DNA from: SpSt-398 sp041752235
GTDB taxonomy: Bacteria > Bacteroidota > Bacteroidia > Chitinophagales > Chitinophagaceae
DNA length: 64,000 bases
Assembly (NCBI GenBank): GCA_041752235.1
Contig: JBGSHM010000021.1
Span: forward strand, 5,471-69,470
Direction: 5' to 3'
Part shown: positions 43,151 through 51,566 of the stretch, piece after piece
Position numbering within the stretch: position 1 is the stretch's first letter
Layout: each line of letters opens with the position of its first letter
Program-made: the position numbers and the translations under genes
Notes under the pieces: model-generated
Told to the model about the DNA's origin: nothing
The model's input: only the letters and a program-made list of their open reading frames with translations
Databases searched by the model: none

Positions 43151-43825
43151 ATGACTGGCATGACAGACCCGAGCAAAACAATCCACCTCGCCCTGGTTGA
43201 TGACCATTTGTTATTGCGGTCATCCCTCGCCAAATCGATCAACGATTTCGAAAATTGTAAGGTAGTGATCCAGGCTTCTGACGGATTGGACCTCATGGAT
43301 CAAATGCGCAAGGGTGTGATTCCGGATATCGTGATATTGGATCTTGGTATGCCCAGAATGAATGGAATGGAGACCTCCAACTGGCTGCCTAAGGAATATC
43401 CAAAAGTGGCCGTGCTCATTTTGACCATGTATGATTCGGACATGACCATGGTTCGCCTGATGAATACCGGCGTAGCGGGTATCTTAAAAAAGGATATTCA
43501 TCATTCCGAATTACTTTTTGCGATTCAATCTGTCGTTGACTCAGGCTTTTACTATTCCAAACAAATTACCGGGAAACTGGTCAACCTGATCCGGAAGAAT
43601 GATGAGGGGGATATGAATCTGGACCGTGTACAATTAACCGATCAGGAAATGGATTTTCTGCGATTGGCTTGTACGGATAAGACATACAAAGAGATCGCTT
43701 CGGAAATCAATTTGAATATCCGGACAGTTGATACGATCCGCGACCATTTATTTAATAAACTGGGTGTACGAAGCCGGGTAGGTATGGCCATGTATGCCGT
43801 AAGGCAGGGGATTGTTCCGTTATAA
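43151..43825 (+). CDS. NarL/LuxR-type response regulator 2
   Basis: 224 aa. Receiver with LALVDDHLLLR and phospho-acceptor Asp64 (VILDLGMP); DNA-binding HTH TYKEIASEINLNIRTVDTIR. It is the most divergent of the four regulators in the cluster (GILKKDIHH at the switch region, where the others have a YLTK/YLLK sequence). Convergent with regulator 3, ending 19 bases from it. Confidence 0.93.
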   Translation: MTGMTDPSKTIHLALVDDHLLLRSSLAKSINDFENCKVVIQASDGLDLMDQMRKGVIPDIVILDLGMPRMNGMETSNWLPKEYPKVAVLILTMYDSDMTMVRLMNTGVAGILKKDIHHSELLFAIQSVVDSGFYYSKQITGKLVNLIRKNDEGDMNLDRVQLTDQEMDFLRLACTDKTYKEIASEINLNIRTVDTIRDHLFNKLGVRSRVGMAMYAVRQGIVPL

Positions 43826-43844
43826 TCCTGAAAATAATTTCTCC

Positions 43845-44501
43845 TTATTCCAGCAGTCTATTCCGCATAGCATACATCACCAGACCGGCGATGGTTTTGG
43901 CGCCAGCCTTTTGCTTCATGTTTTGCCGAATGGTTTCAATGGTGCGTGGACTTAAGAATACTTCTTTGGAAATCTCTTCCGTGGTTTTATCCTCGGCGAT
44001 GAGTTTAAGGATCTTGAGTTCTTTCTCGGAGAATTTAACCGGATTGGGATAGAACTGTCTGACCTTCTTTTTATGTTGGAGTTTGAGTAATACCGCTTTG
44101 TTTACTAGGTCGTTGAAATAGAAATCATCATTCACACAGGTAAGGATCGCCTGGTAGATCTCATCCGGGTCAGTAGTTTTGGTGAGATAGGCGTTAGCAC
44201 CCATTTCCATCATGCGTGTGATCATTTCCTGGTCATCATACATGGTGAGGACAATGATCTTCAGACTCTCATATTCCTTGCGGATAAAAGAGATCGCATT
44301 GATGCCATCCACTTCAGGCATCCGGATATCCATTAATAATACATCGGGTTCTTTGATCTTGAGTTTGTGCATGAGGTCCTTCCCGTCTTCGGCCTCCCAA
44401 AGGATCTTGAGATATTCCCTTTCCTTGAGTGCCATGCGAATGCCGTCCCGGAAGATCTTGTGGTCGTCGGCGATCGCCACCTTTATTTGATCGGTAGTCA
44501 T
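43845..44501 (-). CDS. NarL/LuxR-type response regulator 3
   Basis: 218 aa. Receiver with KVAIADDHKIF and Asp58 (LLMDIRMP), output HTH TTEEISKEVFLSPRTIETIR. Close in wording to regulator 1 (VAIADDH, GANAYLTK, TIAGLVMYAMR against SIAGLVMYAVK), suggesting duplication. Its upstream region (44502-45157) is long and holds candidate small RNA B. Confidence 0.93.
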   Translation of the reverse strand: MTTDQIKVAIADDHKIFRDGIRMALKEREYLKILWEAEDGKDLMHKLKIKEPDVLLMDIRMPEVDGINAISFIRKEYESLKIIVLTMYDDQEMITRMMEMGANAYLTKTTDPDEIYQAILTCVNDDFYFNDLVNKAVLLKLQHKKKVRQFYPNPVKFSEKELKILKLIAEDKTTEEISKEVFLSPRTIETIRQNMKQKAGAKTIAGLVMYAMRNRLLE

Positions 44502-44725
44502 GGATAACTGGTTTCCAGTGAATCGAATGGGTTTAAAAACAAGCCCGACGAAAGTAACGTATTTTCCTGAAATTATAATCGTGTATATCAGGCATTTACC
44601 TAATTAGAAGGCAAAAAGACCGAATTTTTGCCCCCGGAAGGGATTAGTAGTTTTCCGAAGGTATTCCAGGGAATCTACGATGCCCAATGGAACTATTCCC
44701 ATTGCCAAATCGGGCAATACTTCGC

Positions 44726-44756
44726 TTGTCCCGGAAGGCTTGTTTTGTTACTTTTG
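44726..44756 (+). promoter_or_regulatory. Bacteroidota-type promoter of candidate small RNA B
   Basis: TTG (44726-44728), 20-base spacer and TACTTTTG (44749-44756). This matches the consensus on both halves and points to plus-strand transcription into a region without a protein gene. Confidence 0.5.
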
Positions 44757-44762
44757 GCCCTG

Positions 44763-44841
44763 AATCATTGACCACCAACCCCTCTTATTATCCACAGCTG
44801 TTGATAAGCGCCTTGAGATCGTAAAATTTCAAGGTTTTTTT
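44763..44841 (+). ncRNA. candidate small RNA B
   Basis: A transcript of about 79 bases is predicted from the promoter above (start near 44763) to an intrinsic terminator at 44811-44841 (CCTTGAGAT pairing with ATTTCAAGG, then seven T). It contains the palindrome TTATCCACAGCTGTTGATAA (44788-44807), whose left part is a perfect DnaA box (TTATCCACA) and whose right part is an inverted near-match. No RNA family is recognised. The remainder of the 44502-45157 gap holds only a 13-codon frame (45057-45098) and the next promoter. Confidence 0.4.
44811..44841 (+). terminator. intrinsic terminator of candidate small RNA B
   Basis: Stem CCTTGAGAT/ATTTCAAGG (8 of 9 pairs, one G-T) followed by TTTTTTT. 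Confidence 0.6.
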
Positions 44842-45104
44842 ATGACTTTTACGATAGTAAATTTACGCAAATATATTGGGACTATTACCTGATATTACTA
44901 CTAAAAGTTAACCCTTAAAATGGCCTGAAACCATTGCCAGGACTACATTCCACCCGATTACACCAGGGATAGTGCCCGGAACCCGGTTGAATTTGGGTGT
45001 GGATATATGGACTTTAGCAGTGAAAAATAGGTTCTAAAACTAAAACTAAAAGAACATGATCCGGGTATTACACATTCTGTTTTTGTTCGTCATCTAAGTC
45101 TAGA

Positions 45105-45135
45105 TTGACATACTAGCTAAAATTTTCTATTTTTG
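45105..45135 (+). promoter_or_regulatory. promoter of the membrane protein/kinase/regulator operon
   Basis: TTG (45105-45107), 20-base spacer, TATTTTTG (45128-45135), 22 bases before the ATG at 45158. It matches TTG-N17-23-TAnnTTTG. Confidence 0.55.
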
Positions 45136-45157
45136 GAATTATGAACAACCAATTCCA

Positions 45158-45832
45158 ATGATAGAAAATTTTATTTTTATAGCTAACCTATCGAGTTTTA
45201 TTCCGCTTGCCATCTTTCTCTATCACCTTTCCCTGACCAAAAATGTGAATTATGCCAAAGCGGTAGCGGGTGCTTCCGTGTATGCATTGCTGATTTTTGG
45301 GTATTATCTGGCCTTCCCGCACCATGTAAATAAGTATTTTGACGCGGTCAATTATTTTGGCGAATTCCTGGCCTTTTCAACGATCTTCTACTTTTCCTTT
45401 AACGCCCCCCTGTTTCGTAAAATCGTGCTATTTGCGGGAATTGCGTTCGTCCTATTCTTCATAATTTACTTATCTGCCTTCGTAATAACCGAATTAGACC
45501 CTATAATGAATAGTGTCAAGTCAATAATTCTGATTGTTTTAGCGTTACTTGTTTTTTACGAGAAGTTCCAGATGGAGACTGACAAGGTGATATACTATGA
45601 CCACAAGTTTTGGGGGATCATTGGTTTGATCATCTTTATTTGCGGCACTTTTCTGTTTTACCTGGTGTATACAGAATACTATCTGGAAATGCAGAAGCTG
45701 GAAGGAATACCACTCACCCTTTATGTGTTGAAGAATATATTTCTAAGCCTAAGCATGCTCTTATTAATTAAACAAATCAAAAAAAGCAGTGGGAGGAAAG
45801 AAAAAGACATCCCATTCCTAGACCTGGAATAA
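45158..45832 (+). CDS. hypothetical multi-pass membrane protein
   Basis: 224 aa with about seven hydrophobic segments (FIFIANLSSFIPLAIFLY at the N terminus, then IVLFAGIAFVLFFIIYLSAF, IILIVLALLVFYEKF, IIGLIIFICGTFLFYLVY and others), ending in a short basic/acidic cytoplasmic tail. It is followed after 19 bases by the histidine kinase, which has no sensor domain of its own, so this protein may be the sensing partner, by position only. Similar seven-helix proteins next to HisKA_3 kinases are common in Bacteroidota. Confidence 0.8.
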   Translation: MIENFIFIANLSSFIPLAIFLYHLSLTKNVNYAKAVAGASVYALLIFGYYLAFPHHVNKYFDAVNYFGEFLAFSTIFYFSFNAPLFRKIVLFAGIAFVLFFIIYLSAFVITELDPIMNSVKSIILIVLALLVFYEKFQMETDKVIYYDHKFWGIIGLIIFICGTFLFYLVYTEYYLEMQKLEGIPLTLYVLKNIFLSLSMLLLIKQIKKSSGRKEKDIPFLDLE

Positions 45833-45851
45833 CCCTACAAGCCACCACCAC

Positions 45852-46679
45852 ATGTTTTTTCTCCAAGCCCCCAACAATATCAGCGTATCCAAAATTGTGC
45901 TTTTGGGTACCCTGGGGATATTGATCCTGGTGATCGGCATGGTCTTCTTTATTATCCAGCACCAACGCAGGGTGTTGAAATACCAGCAGAAGCTACAACA
46001 GATGGAGATCGATCAGCAAAAGATGATGCTGAGTGCCTCCATACGCATGCAAGAAGAAGAACGCCAACGCCTGGCCGCTGACCTGCATGATGATGCCGGT
46101 CCGCTCCTCGCCACCGCCCGATTATACCTCAATGAAAACCTGGTGAACCAGGATAAGGCCAGCCAGCTTCAATCCATTTTTCAGGCAAGGCAGATCATTG
46201 ATGAAACCATACAGCTTATCCGGAATATCAGCCATAGCCTGATGCCCCCCACCCTTAAGAATTTTGGGTTGGAATCCGCGATCAATGACCTTTTCCAAAA
46301 GATCAGCGGCTCCGGGGCGATCAATGCCAGTAGCCGGTTCCATGATTACCGCGAACGCCTCAAAGGGGATAAAGAACTCATCATCTTCCGTATCGTACAG
46401 GAACTGGTGAATAATATCCTCAAACACTCCAGCTCAAGTTTTATCCACCTCACCCAAAATATCCACGGCGACAAGTTCTATCTCCGCATCCATCACGATG
46501 GACGGGGACTGGTTCAAACCGACTTTGAGAAGCTGAATAAGAGCAATATCGGGTTGGGATTGAAGAATATCAGCAGCCGTCTGCGGGTATTACATGGGGA
46601 TATCCACTTTGAAAAAGATATTTCCCAGACCTATTATAAGGTGACCATCGAAGTTCCCCGCGATGATCCTTACCAGTAA
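45852..46679 (+). CDS. sensor-less histidine kinase (HisKA_3 type)
   Basis: 275 aa. One N-terminal membrane segment (VLLGTLGILILVIGMVFFII), a coiled-coil linker rich in Gln and Lys (about 38-68), the HisKA_3 dimerisation domain with phospho-His79 in RLAADLHDDAGPLL, and a HATPase domain with N box IVQELVNNILKHS and G boxes HHDGRGL and GLGLKNISSRL. No extracytoplasmic sensor domain is present. The response regulator 46717 follows and is its likely partner; three further regulators lie nearby. Confidence 0.93.
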   Translation: MFFLQAPNNISVSKIVLLGTLGILILVIGMVFFIIQHQRRVLKYQQKLQQMEIDQQKMMLSASIRMQEEERQRLAADLHDDAGPLLATARLYLNENLVNQDKASQLQSIFQARQIIDETIQLIRNISHSLMPPTLKNFGLESAINDLFQKISGSGAINASSRFHDYRERLKGDKELIIFRIVQELVNNILKHSSSSFIHLTQNIHGDKFYLRIHHDGRGLVQTDFEKLNKSNIGLGLKNISSRLRVLHGDIHFEKDISQTYYKVTIEVPRDDPYQ

Positions 46680-46716
46680 GCCGGAAAATCCTATTTTTGC
46701 TTACTTACTGTTCCTA

Positions 46717-47367
46717 ATGAATGTCATCAAAGTTGCCATTGTAGACGATCATAAGATCTTCCGAAAGGGAGTGGTCCTGTCCCTGCGACCCTATACCAAT
46801 ATCCGGTTTGTCCAGGAAGCAGAGCACGGCGATGACCTCCTGGCCGGCGTAAAAGAATCTGAACCGGATGTGATCCTGATGGACCTCCGAATGCCAGGCA
46901 AAGACGGGATCGAAACCACCAAAATAGTTTCCAAGCAATACCCCCACATCCGCATCATCATTCTCACCATGTACGAAGACGAGCGCTTTGTATACCACAT
47001 GATGGAGAATGGTGCCAATGGCTACCTGCTCAAGAATGCTGAACCCCAGGAGATCCGAAAAGCCATCATGGATGTACATGAGAAAGGATACTACCTGAAT
47101 AATTTCGTCAACCGCATCCTGCTCAAGCGCTCCCATTCCCGCAATAAGGTCATCCCCTCCCTCAATAATGAAATCACCCTAAGCGACAAGGAACGGGATG
47201 TACTTCGTTTTATCTGTATGGAATTTACGGCTCAGGAAATCGCCCAGAAAATGGAGATCAGTCCGCGTACCGTGGAAGCCATCAAAGACCGGCTGATGGA
47301 ACGCTTTGGAAGCAAGAATACCGCGGGACTGGTTTTTTTCGCGGTGAAGAATAATTTGGTGGACTAA
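46717..47367 (+). CDS. NarL/LuxR-type response regulator 4
   Basis: 216 aa from ATG 46717 (MNVIKVAIVDDHKIF). The frame is open upstream into the kinase gene, but this start gives the standard receiver. Phospho-acceptor Asp56 (VILMDLRMP); HTH TAQEIAQKMEISPRTVEAIK. Directly downstream of the kinase (37 bases) and so probably its cognate regulator. Its stop codon is part of the palindrome at 47365-47404. Confidence 0.93.
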   Translation: MNVIKVAIVDDHKIFRKGVVLSLRPYTNIRFVQEAEHGDDLLAGVKESEPDVILMDLRMPGKDGIETTKIVSKQYPHIRIIILTMYEDERFVYHMMENGANGYLLKNAEPQEIRKAIMDVHEKGYYLNNFVNRILLKRSHSRNKVIPSLNNEITLSDKERDVLRFICMEFTAQEIAQKMEISPRTVEAIKDRLMERFGSKNTAGLVFFAVKNNLVD

Positions 47368-47404
47368 CCGCTAAAAGCTAATAGCTATTATCTTTTAGCG
47401 GTTA
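47365..47404. repeat. palindrome carrying both stop codons of convergent genes
   Basis: TAACCGCTAAAAG (47365-47377) pairs perfectly with CTTTTAGCGGTTA (47392-47404) around the loop CTAATAGCTATTAT. The first three bases are the stop of the regulator (TAA) and the last three, read on the minus strand, are the stop of scoB (TAA). It probably works as a shared terminator. Confidence 0.8.
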
Positions 47405-48061
47405 GCTGAAGGTCATCTCAGGAATTTCCCCCTCTATAATCAAACGTCCGGCAGTCTTCGACTTTATTTCCTCAACTGATACACCAGGTGCCCTTTCCAG
47501 CAACCGAAAACCTTCGGGTGTAACATCAAGTACCGCCAGGTCACTCACGATCTTCCGCACACATTTTACGCCGGTCAAAGGCAATTGGCATTGCGGAAGT
47601 AGTTTGGATTCTCCCTTTGGATTCGTATGCATCATGGCCACGATGATATTGCGGGCACTTGCCACCAGGTCCATCGCCCCACCCATCCCCTTTACCATCT
47701 TTCCGGGGATCTTCCAGTTGGCAATATCCCCCTGGTCGCTTACTTCCATCGCCCCCAATACGGTCAGGTCCACTTTACCGGCCCGGATCATTCCAAAACT
47801 CATGGCCGAGTCAAAGAAACTCGAGCCAGGAACGGTTGTAATGGTCTGCTTGCCTGCATTGATCAGGTCAGGGTCCTCGGCACCTTCAACTGGAAAAGGA
47901 CCCATCCCTAATAAACCATTTTCACTTTGCAGGACCACTTCCACTCCGGCAGGAATATAATTCGCTACCAGGGTGGGTATGCCGATTCCCAGATTGACAT
48001 AATATCCATTCCGGAGTTCGCGGGCAATGCGTTGGGCGATTTGTTCTTTGGTGAGGGGCAT
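47402..48061 (-). CDS. scoB: 3-oxoacid CoA-transferase subunit B
   Basis: 219 aa. CoA-transferase family I subunit B with the catalytic Glu in LQSENGLLGMGP, GIPTLVANYIP near the N terminus and MHTNPKGESKLLPQCQLPLTG. Together with ScoA it transfers CoA between succinyl-CoA and acetoacetate (ketone-body use). 69 bases separate it from scoA, filled by tandem repeats. Confidence 0.95.
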   Translation of the reverse strand: MPLTKEQIAQRIARELRNGYYVNLGIGIPTLVANYIPAGVEVVLQSENGLLGMGPFPVEGAEDPDLINAGKQTITTVPGSSFFDSAMSFGMIRAGKVDLTVLGAMEVSDQGDIANWKIPGKMVKGMGGAMDLVASARNIIVAMMHTNPKGESKLLPQCQLPLTGVKCVRKIVSDLAVLDVTPEGFRLLERAPGVSVEEIKSKTAGRLIIEGEIPEMTFS

Positions 48062-48130
48062 GGGTGAAGGGTGAATAGTGAATCGTGAATCGTGAATAGT
48101 GAATCGTGAAACGTGAGACGTGAGAAGCTA
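48062..48130. repeat. tandem simple repeats between scoA and scoB
   Basis: Copies of GTGAATAGTGAATCGTGAAT-like units fill the gap, followed by AGCTATTAGCTATTAGCTTT (48126 onward), which runs into the 3' end of scoA. The same GCTAATAGCTAAAAGC wording occurs at 9570-9598 and 47365-47404. Confidence 0.75.
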
Positions 48131-48838
48131 TTAGCTATTAGCTTTTAGCTTACGTATTGTTCGCTGTTCGATCCTTTTTTCGTATTGGGTTCCCTGGAAA
48201 ATACGTTGCACATATATTCCGGGGGTATGGATCTGATCGGGGTCGAGTTGGCCGGCCGGAACGAGTTCTTCCACTTCGGCAATCGTGATCCTTCCAGCCA
48301 TGGCCATTAGCGGGTTGAAATTTCGGGCTGTTTCGCGAAAGATGAGATTACCATGGGTATCCCCCTTCCAGGCCTTAACGAGCGCGAAATCGGCCTCAAA
48401 AGCGTATTCAAGCAGGTATTCTTTTCCGTTAAATATTCTTGACTCTTTCCCTTCCGCCACTTCGGTACCTGCTCCGGCGGGTGTGAATACGGCAGGCATT
48501 CCATATCCGGCGGCAAGACAGCGGGTAGCCAGGGTGCCTTGGGGAATGAGTTCCACTTCGAGTTCTCCACTGAGTAACTGGCGTTCAAATTCCGCGTTCT
48601 CTCCCACATACGAAGAGATCATCTTTTTGACTTGCCGGGTACGCAGCATGAGCCCGATACCAAAATCATCAACACCGGCATTGTTGGAGATACAGGTCAA
48701 ATCCTTCACGCCCTTTTGCACAAGGGCCTGTATGCAATTCTCGGGAATGCCACAAAGCCCAAAGCCACCTAACATGATCACCGCGCCATCGGGAATATCA
48801 CGAATGGCTTCGGCTGCACCGGACACTGTTTTATTCAT
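48131..48838 (-). CDS. scoA: 3-oxoacid CoA-transferase subunit A
   Basis: 235 aa. Family I subunit A signature GGFGLCGIPENCIQAL near the N terminus and TCISNNAGVDDFGIG; GQLDPDQIHTPGIYVQRI near the end. The last codons (KLKANS) are encoded by the GCTAAAAGCTAATAGC repeat, so the native end was probably replaced or extended by a repeat. First gene of the scoAB pair on the minus strand. Confidence 0.95.
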   Translation of the reverse strand: MNKTVSGAAEAIRDIPDGAVIMLGGFGLCGIPENCIQALVQKGVKDLTCISNNAGVDDFGIGLMLRTRQVKKMISSYVGENAEFERQLLSGELEVELIPQGTLATRCLAAGYGMPAVFTPAGAGTEVAEGKESRIFNGKEYLLEYAFEADFALVKAWKGDTHGNLIFRETARNFNPLMAMAGRITIAEVEELVPAGQLDPDQIHTPGIYVQRIFQGTQYEKRIEQRTIRKLKANS

Positions 48839-48886
48839 ACCACAATCGTTTGTGCAAATTTATCCGGATTCGGCCAAATAAAGGGC

Positions 48887-49354
48887 TTATTGCGGTTGAA
48901 TGGGCAAACTCAGGCTGTCGAGTTTTTTGCGAATGGATTTGGTGCGTATCCGGATACTGTCTGGTACCGGTGTGGTGGCGGGTTTGGAGGTCGTATCTTC
49001 TTCCACCTTATAGGCTTCCTGCTCTTTGCGCCGGGCCATGGTATTCAACGAATCCATCACCACTCTGAGCAGGTCGGGATGCATGCGGTAATAATCCAGG
49101 CTTTTCTTGAAATTTTCGCGCTTTATCTGATGCAGGGCAAAAACCTCTTCGTAAAGCCTGAGACTTTCCTGCTTCTTGTTCAGGTTAGAATCCTTGCTGA
49201 CGAAATCCGCGACAAACTGATCCGATCGGGCCAAGTCCCAAAGCACCAGCTTCATCTTCTCTTGCGTAAGAATATCACCAGGCACCTTGTTCTTATTCAC
49301 ACAGGCACCAAGTCCGATCAGCATCATTATGAATAATAAAAAAAGGGGCTTCAT
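48887..49354 (-). CDS. DUF4296 lipoprotein
   Basis: 155 aa with lipoprotein signal (LLFIMMLIGLGAC, Cys18). ILTQEKMKLVLWDLARSDQF is the DUF4296 signature. The C terminus is charged and disordered (TTSKPATTPVPDS). Bacteroidota-specific, function unknown. Overlaps the start of the DUF4835 gene by 4 bases at its upstream side (49351-49354), so they are coupled. Confidence 0.9.
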   Translation of the reverse strand: MKPLFLLFIMMLIGLGACVNKNKVPGDILTQEKMKLVLWDLARSDQFVADFVSKDSNLNKKQESLRLYEEVFALHQIKRENFKKSLDYYRMHPDLLRVVMDSLNTMARRKEQEAYKVEEDTTSKPATTPVPDSIRIRTKSIRKKLDSLSLPIQPQ

Positions 49355-50262
49355 TTGAGTTCCTTATAGGCCTGGTTATTGGCGGCATCCAATTTAACGA
49401 GCAGGGCTTTGGCCCGGTCCTTTGATTCCTGATCGGCCTTTGAAAAAATCCGGATCAGTTCGGTGCTCCTGCCCTGGAAAAAAAACTGCAAAATCATGGA
49501 ACCCGGGTTTTCTGACTGAACGGTTTGCAGATAATTCAGGGAATTCAATACCCCGGTGCGCCCTTCCTCTTCCTGATCGTAAAACATATCAAGCCCGGTT
49601 CGAAAATAAGTATAGAGTGCATCATGGATCAGGGCAAACCGGTTATTGTTGAGGTTCTCGGCGAGCCAATACCGGTTGCGGAGACTTTCATAGTTCTTCC
49701 AGCCATATATTTCTCCTGATTCGGGAGCATTGTTGACGATATTCTGTGCTTTCTGAAAATAAATTTCTCCTCCCCGTGGCGAGAAGGAATCATAATCCAT
49801 ACCCAGTATGATATTGATCCAATACGCCAGCACAGCCGTCAGGTTCGATACATAGGGATCCGTACCCTGTACGCGGTTCTCATTGAATTCCACCGGTTGA
49901 AATTCCTGGTATTTAAAAGCAAAATTGTCATCCTGAAAATTGACCAGTGGGGTGATATAGGTGGTCTTATACACGGGGCGGGCTGCCTGAATGGTCAATG
50001 AAGCGGTATAGACATTAGGGGAAATAACTTTGTCCAGATTGATCAAAAAACTACATTCGATCCGCTCCTGTGCCTGAAAATTATCCGTTGTCCATTTCCG
50101 GCTATTGATAAAATTGGTCAGCGCCCCTTGCAAGGTGGTAAAGATCTTCTTATCCACCTGGGTACTGATCCGATTGGATAATACGGTTACCTTGGCCTTG
50201 ATCTCCTGGCTTTGCACCCGGAGTGTGGTGATCAAAAAAAACAGGAAGACTATTTTACGCAT
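49351..50262 (-). CDS. DUF4835 exported protein
   Basis: 303 aa with a signal peptide (IVFLFFLITTLRVQSQ). The DUF4835 pattern is seen: AKVTVLSNRISTQVDKKIF, LVNFQDDNFAFKYQEFQPV, LAYWINIILGMDYDSFSPRG. Bacteroidota-specific periplasmic protein of unknown role, commonly next to coaBC and recN-type genes. Its start overlaps the end of coaBC by 8 bases. Confidence 0.92.
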   Translation of the reverse strand: MRKIVFLFFLITTLRVQSQEIKAKVTVLSNRISTQVDKKIFTTLQGALTNFINSRKWTTDNFQAQERIECSFLINLDKVISPNVYTASLTIQAARPVYKTTYITPLVNFQDDNFAFKYQEFQPVEFNENRVQGTDPYVSNLTAVLAYWINIILGMDYDSFSPRGGEIYFQKAQNIVNNAPESGEIYGWKNYESLRNRYWLAENLNNNRFALIHDALYTYFRTGLDMFYDQEEEGRTGVLNSLNYLQTVQSENPGSMILQFFFQGRSTELIRIFSKADQESKDRAKALLVKLDAANNQAYKELK

Positions 50263-51448
50263 AATAAATGCTTAAAAGTGTATCTACGATATGACGGGCA
50301 ACTTGTTGTTTGGACTGCAAGGCAAGATCAAATTCTTTACCACTTTTATCAAACAAGGTCACCTTATTGGTATCCTTTCCAAATCCCGCCCCTTCATCAC
50401 GCAATGAATTCAACACGATCATATCGGCATTTTTTGACCTGAGTTTTTCCAACGCATATGCTCTTTCATTGGTGGTTTCAAGGGCAAATCCGATGAGCAC
50501 CTGATTCTTTTTTCGTTCCCCCATGGTGCGCAGGATATCGGGTGTTTTCTGTAATTCCAATACTAAACGGTCACCGGATTTTTTTATTTTCTCTGGTGCT
50601 GTGTTCAACGGGGTATAATCCGCTACCGCGGCGGACATAACGGCTATATCCGTCTGGTCGAACCGATCGCTGACGGCATCAAACATTTGCTGGGCGGAAT
50701 TTACCCGAATGGTTTCGATTCCCGATGGGCTGGGTTGGGCCGAGGGGCCTAATACAAGCGTGACAGCGGCGCCACGGGCATAAAGCGCTTTGGCGATCTC
50801 CACCCCCATTTTACCAGAGGAATGATTACCAATAAAGCGCACGGGGTCGAGGGGTTCATAGGTAGGGCCGGCGGTTACGATGGCCTTACGGCCTTTTAAT
50901 TCTTCCCGGAAAAAAAAATGCTCCTCGATATAGGAGAGGATGGTTTCCGGTTCGGCCATTCGCCCTTCACCAATCAGTCCACTGGCCAGCTCCCCTTTTT
51001 CAACCGGGATGACCTTATGACCGATGGAAATAAGTTTTTGCAGGTTTTGCTGCGTAAACGGATGGTGCCACATATCCTCATCCATGGCAGGGGCCAGCAC
51101 CACAGGACAGGTGGCAGAGAGCCAGGTGGCCAGTAAAAGGTTATCACATTGGCCCTGGGCCATTTTGGAAAGCGTATTCACACTCAGGGGTGCGATCACC
51201 ATTACATCTGCCCAGCGACCCAATTGGACATGATTGGCCCATTCATTTTCCTGAAAGAGATCAATATGTACGGGGTGATGAGAAAGGGTGGACAGGGTGA
51301 GTGGAGAAACAAAATCCCGGGAGGCAGGGGTCATGACCACTTTCACCTCGGCACCGGCTTTCACCAGCAACCGGACCAGATAGATCGCTTTATAGGCGGC
51401 GATGGAACCGGTAATGCCCAGGAGGATCTTTTTTCCAGAGAGGTTCAT
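50255..51448 (-). CDS. coaBC: bifunctional phosphopantothenoylcysteine decarboxylase/phosphopantothenate-cysteine ligase
   Basis: 397 aa, two steps of coenzyme A synthesis. N-terminal CoaC flavoprotein domain (GITGSIAAYKAIYLVR; APLSVNTLSKMA as the PASANT-type motif; APAMDEDMW) and C-terminal CoaB domain (VTAGPTYEPLDPVRFIGNHS, MSAAVADYTP). Same strand and overlapping with DUF4835; rpoZ lies upstream across a palindromic repeat. Confidence 0.96.
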   Translation of the reverse strand: MNLSGKKILLGITGSIAAYKAIYLVRLLVKAGAEVKVVMTPASRDFVSPLTLSTLSHHPVHIDLFQENEWANHVQLGRWADVMVIAPLSVNTLSKMAQGQCDNLLLATWLSATCPVVLAPAMDEDMWHHPFTQQNLQKLISIGHKVIPVEKGELASGLIGEGRMAEPETILSYIEEHFFFREELKGRKAIVTAGPTYEPLDPVRFIGNHSSGKMGVEIAKALYARGAAVTLVLGPSAQPSPSGIETIRVNSAQQMFDAVSDRFDQTDIAVMSAAVADYTPLNTAPEKIKKSGDRLVLELQKTPDILRTMGERKKNQVLIGFALETTNERAYALEKLRSKNADMIVLNSLRDEGAGFGKDTNKVTLFDKSGKEFDLALQSKQQVARHIVDTLLSIYYA

Positions 51449-51470
51449 ATTGTCACCAGAAGTTTATTAC

Positions 51471-51541
51471 GTCCGAAGTCCGAGGTCTGAGGTCCGAAGA
51501 AAGGGTAATGCCTGACTTCTGACCCCGGACCCCGGACTTCG
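51471..51541. repeat. inverted simple repeat between rpoZ and coaBC
   Basis: Units of GTCCGAAGTCCGAGGTCTGA on the left and ACTTCTGACCCCGGACCCCG on the right are mutually complementary. Same style as the other intergenic repeats of this genome (simple units arranged as a palindrome). Confidence 0.65.
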
Positions 51542-51566
51542 AAAAAAGGGTTTGTACCTATTGCAA

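Noticed and set aside
44788..44807. DnaA-box palindrome as a replication origin
   Set aside because: Only two boxes, no AT-rich unwinding region next to a cluster of boxes, and no dnaA, dnaN or gidA nearby.
45057..45098. 13-codon hydrophobic frame (MIRVLHILFLFVI) upstream of the kinase operon
   Set aside because: Too short to support; lies before the promoter match of the next gene, with no initiation signal.
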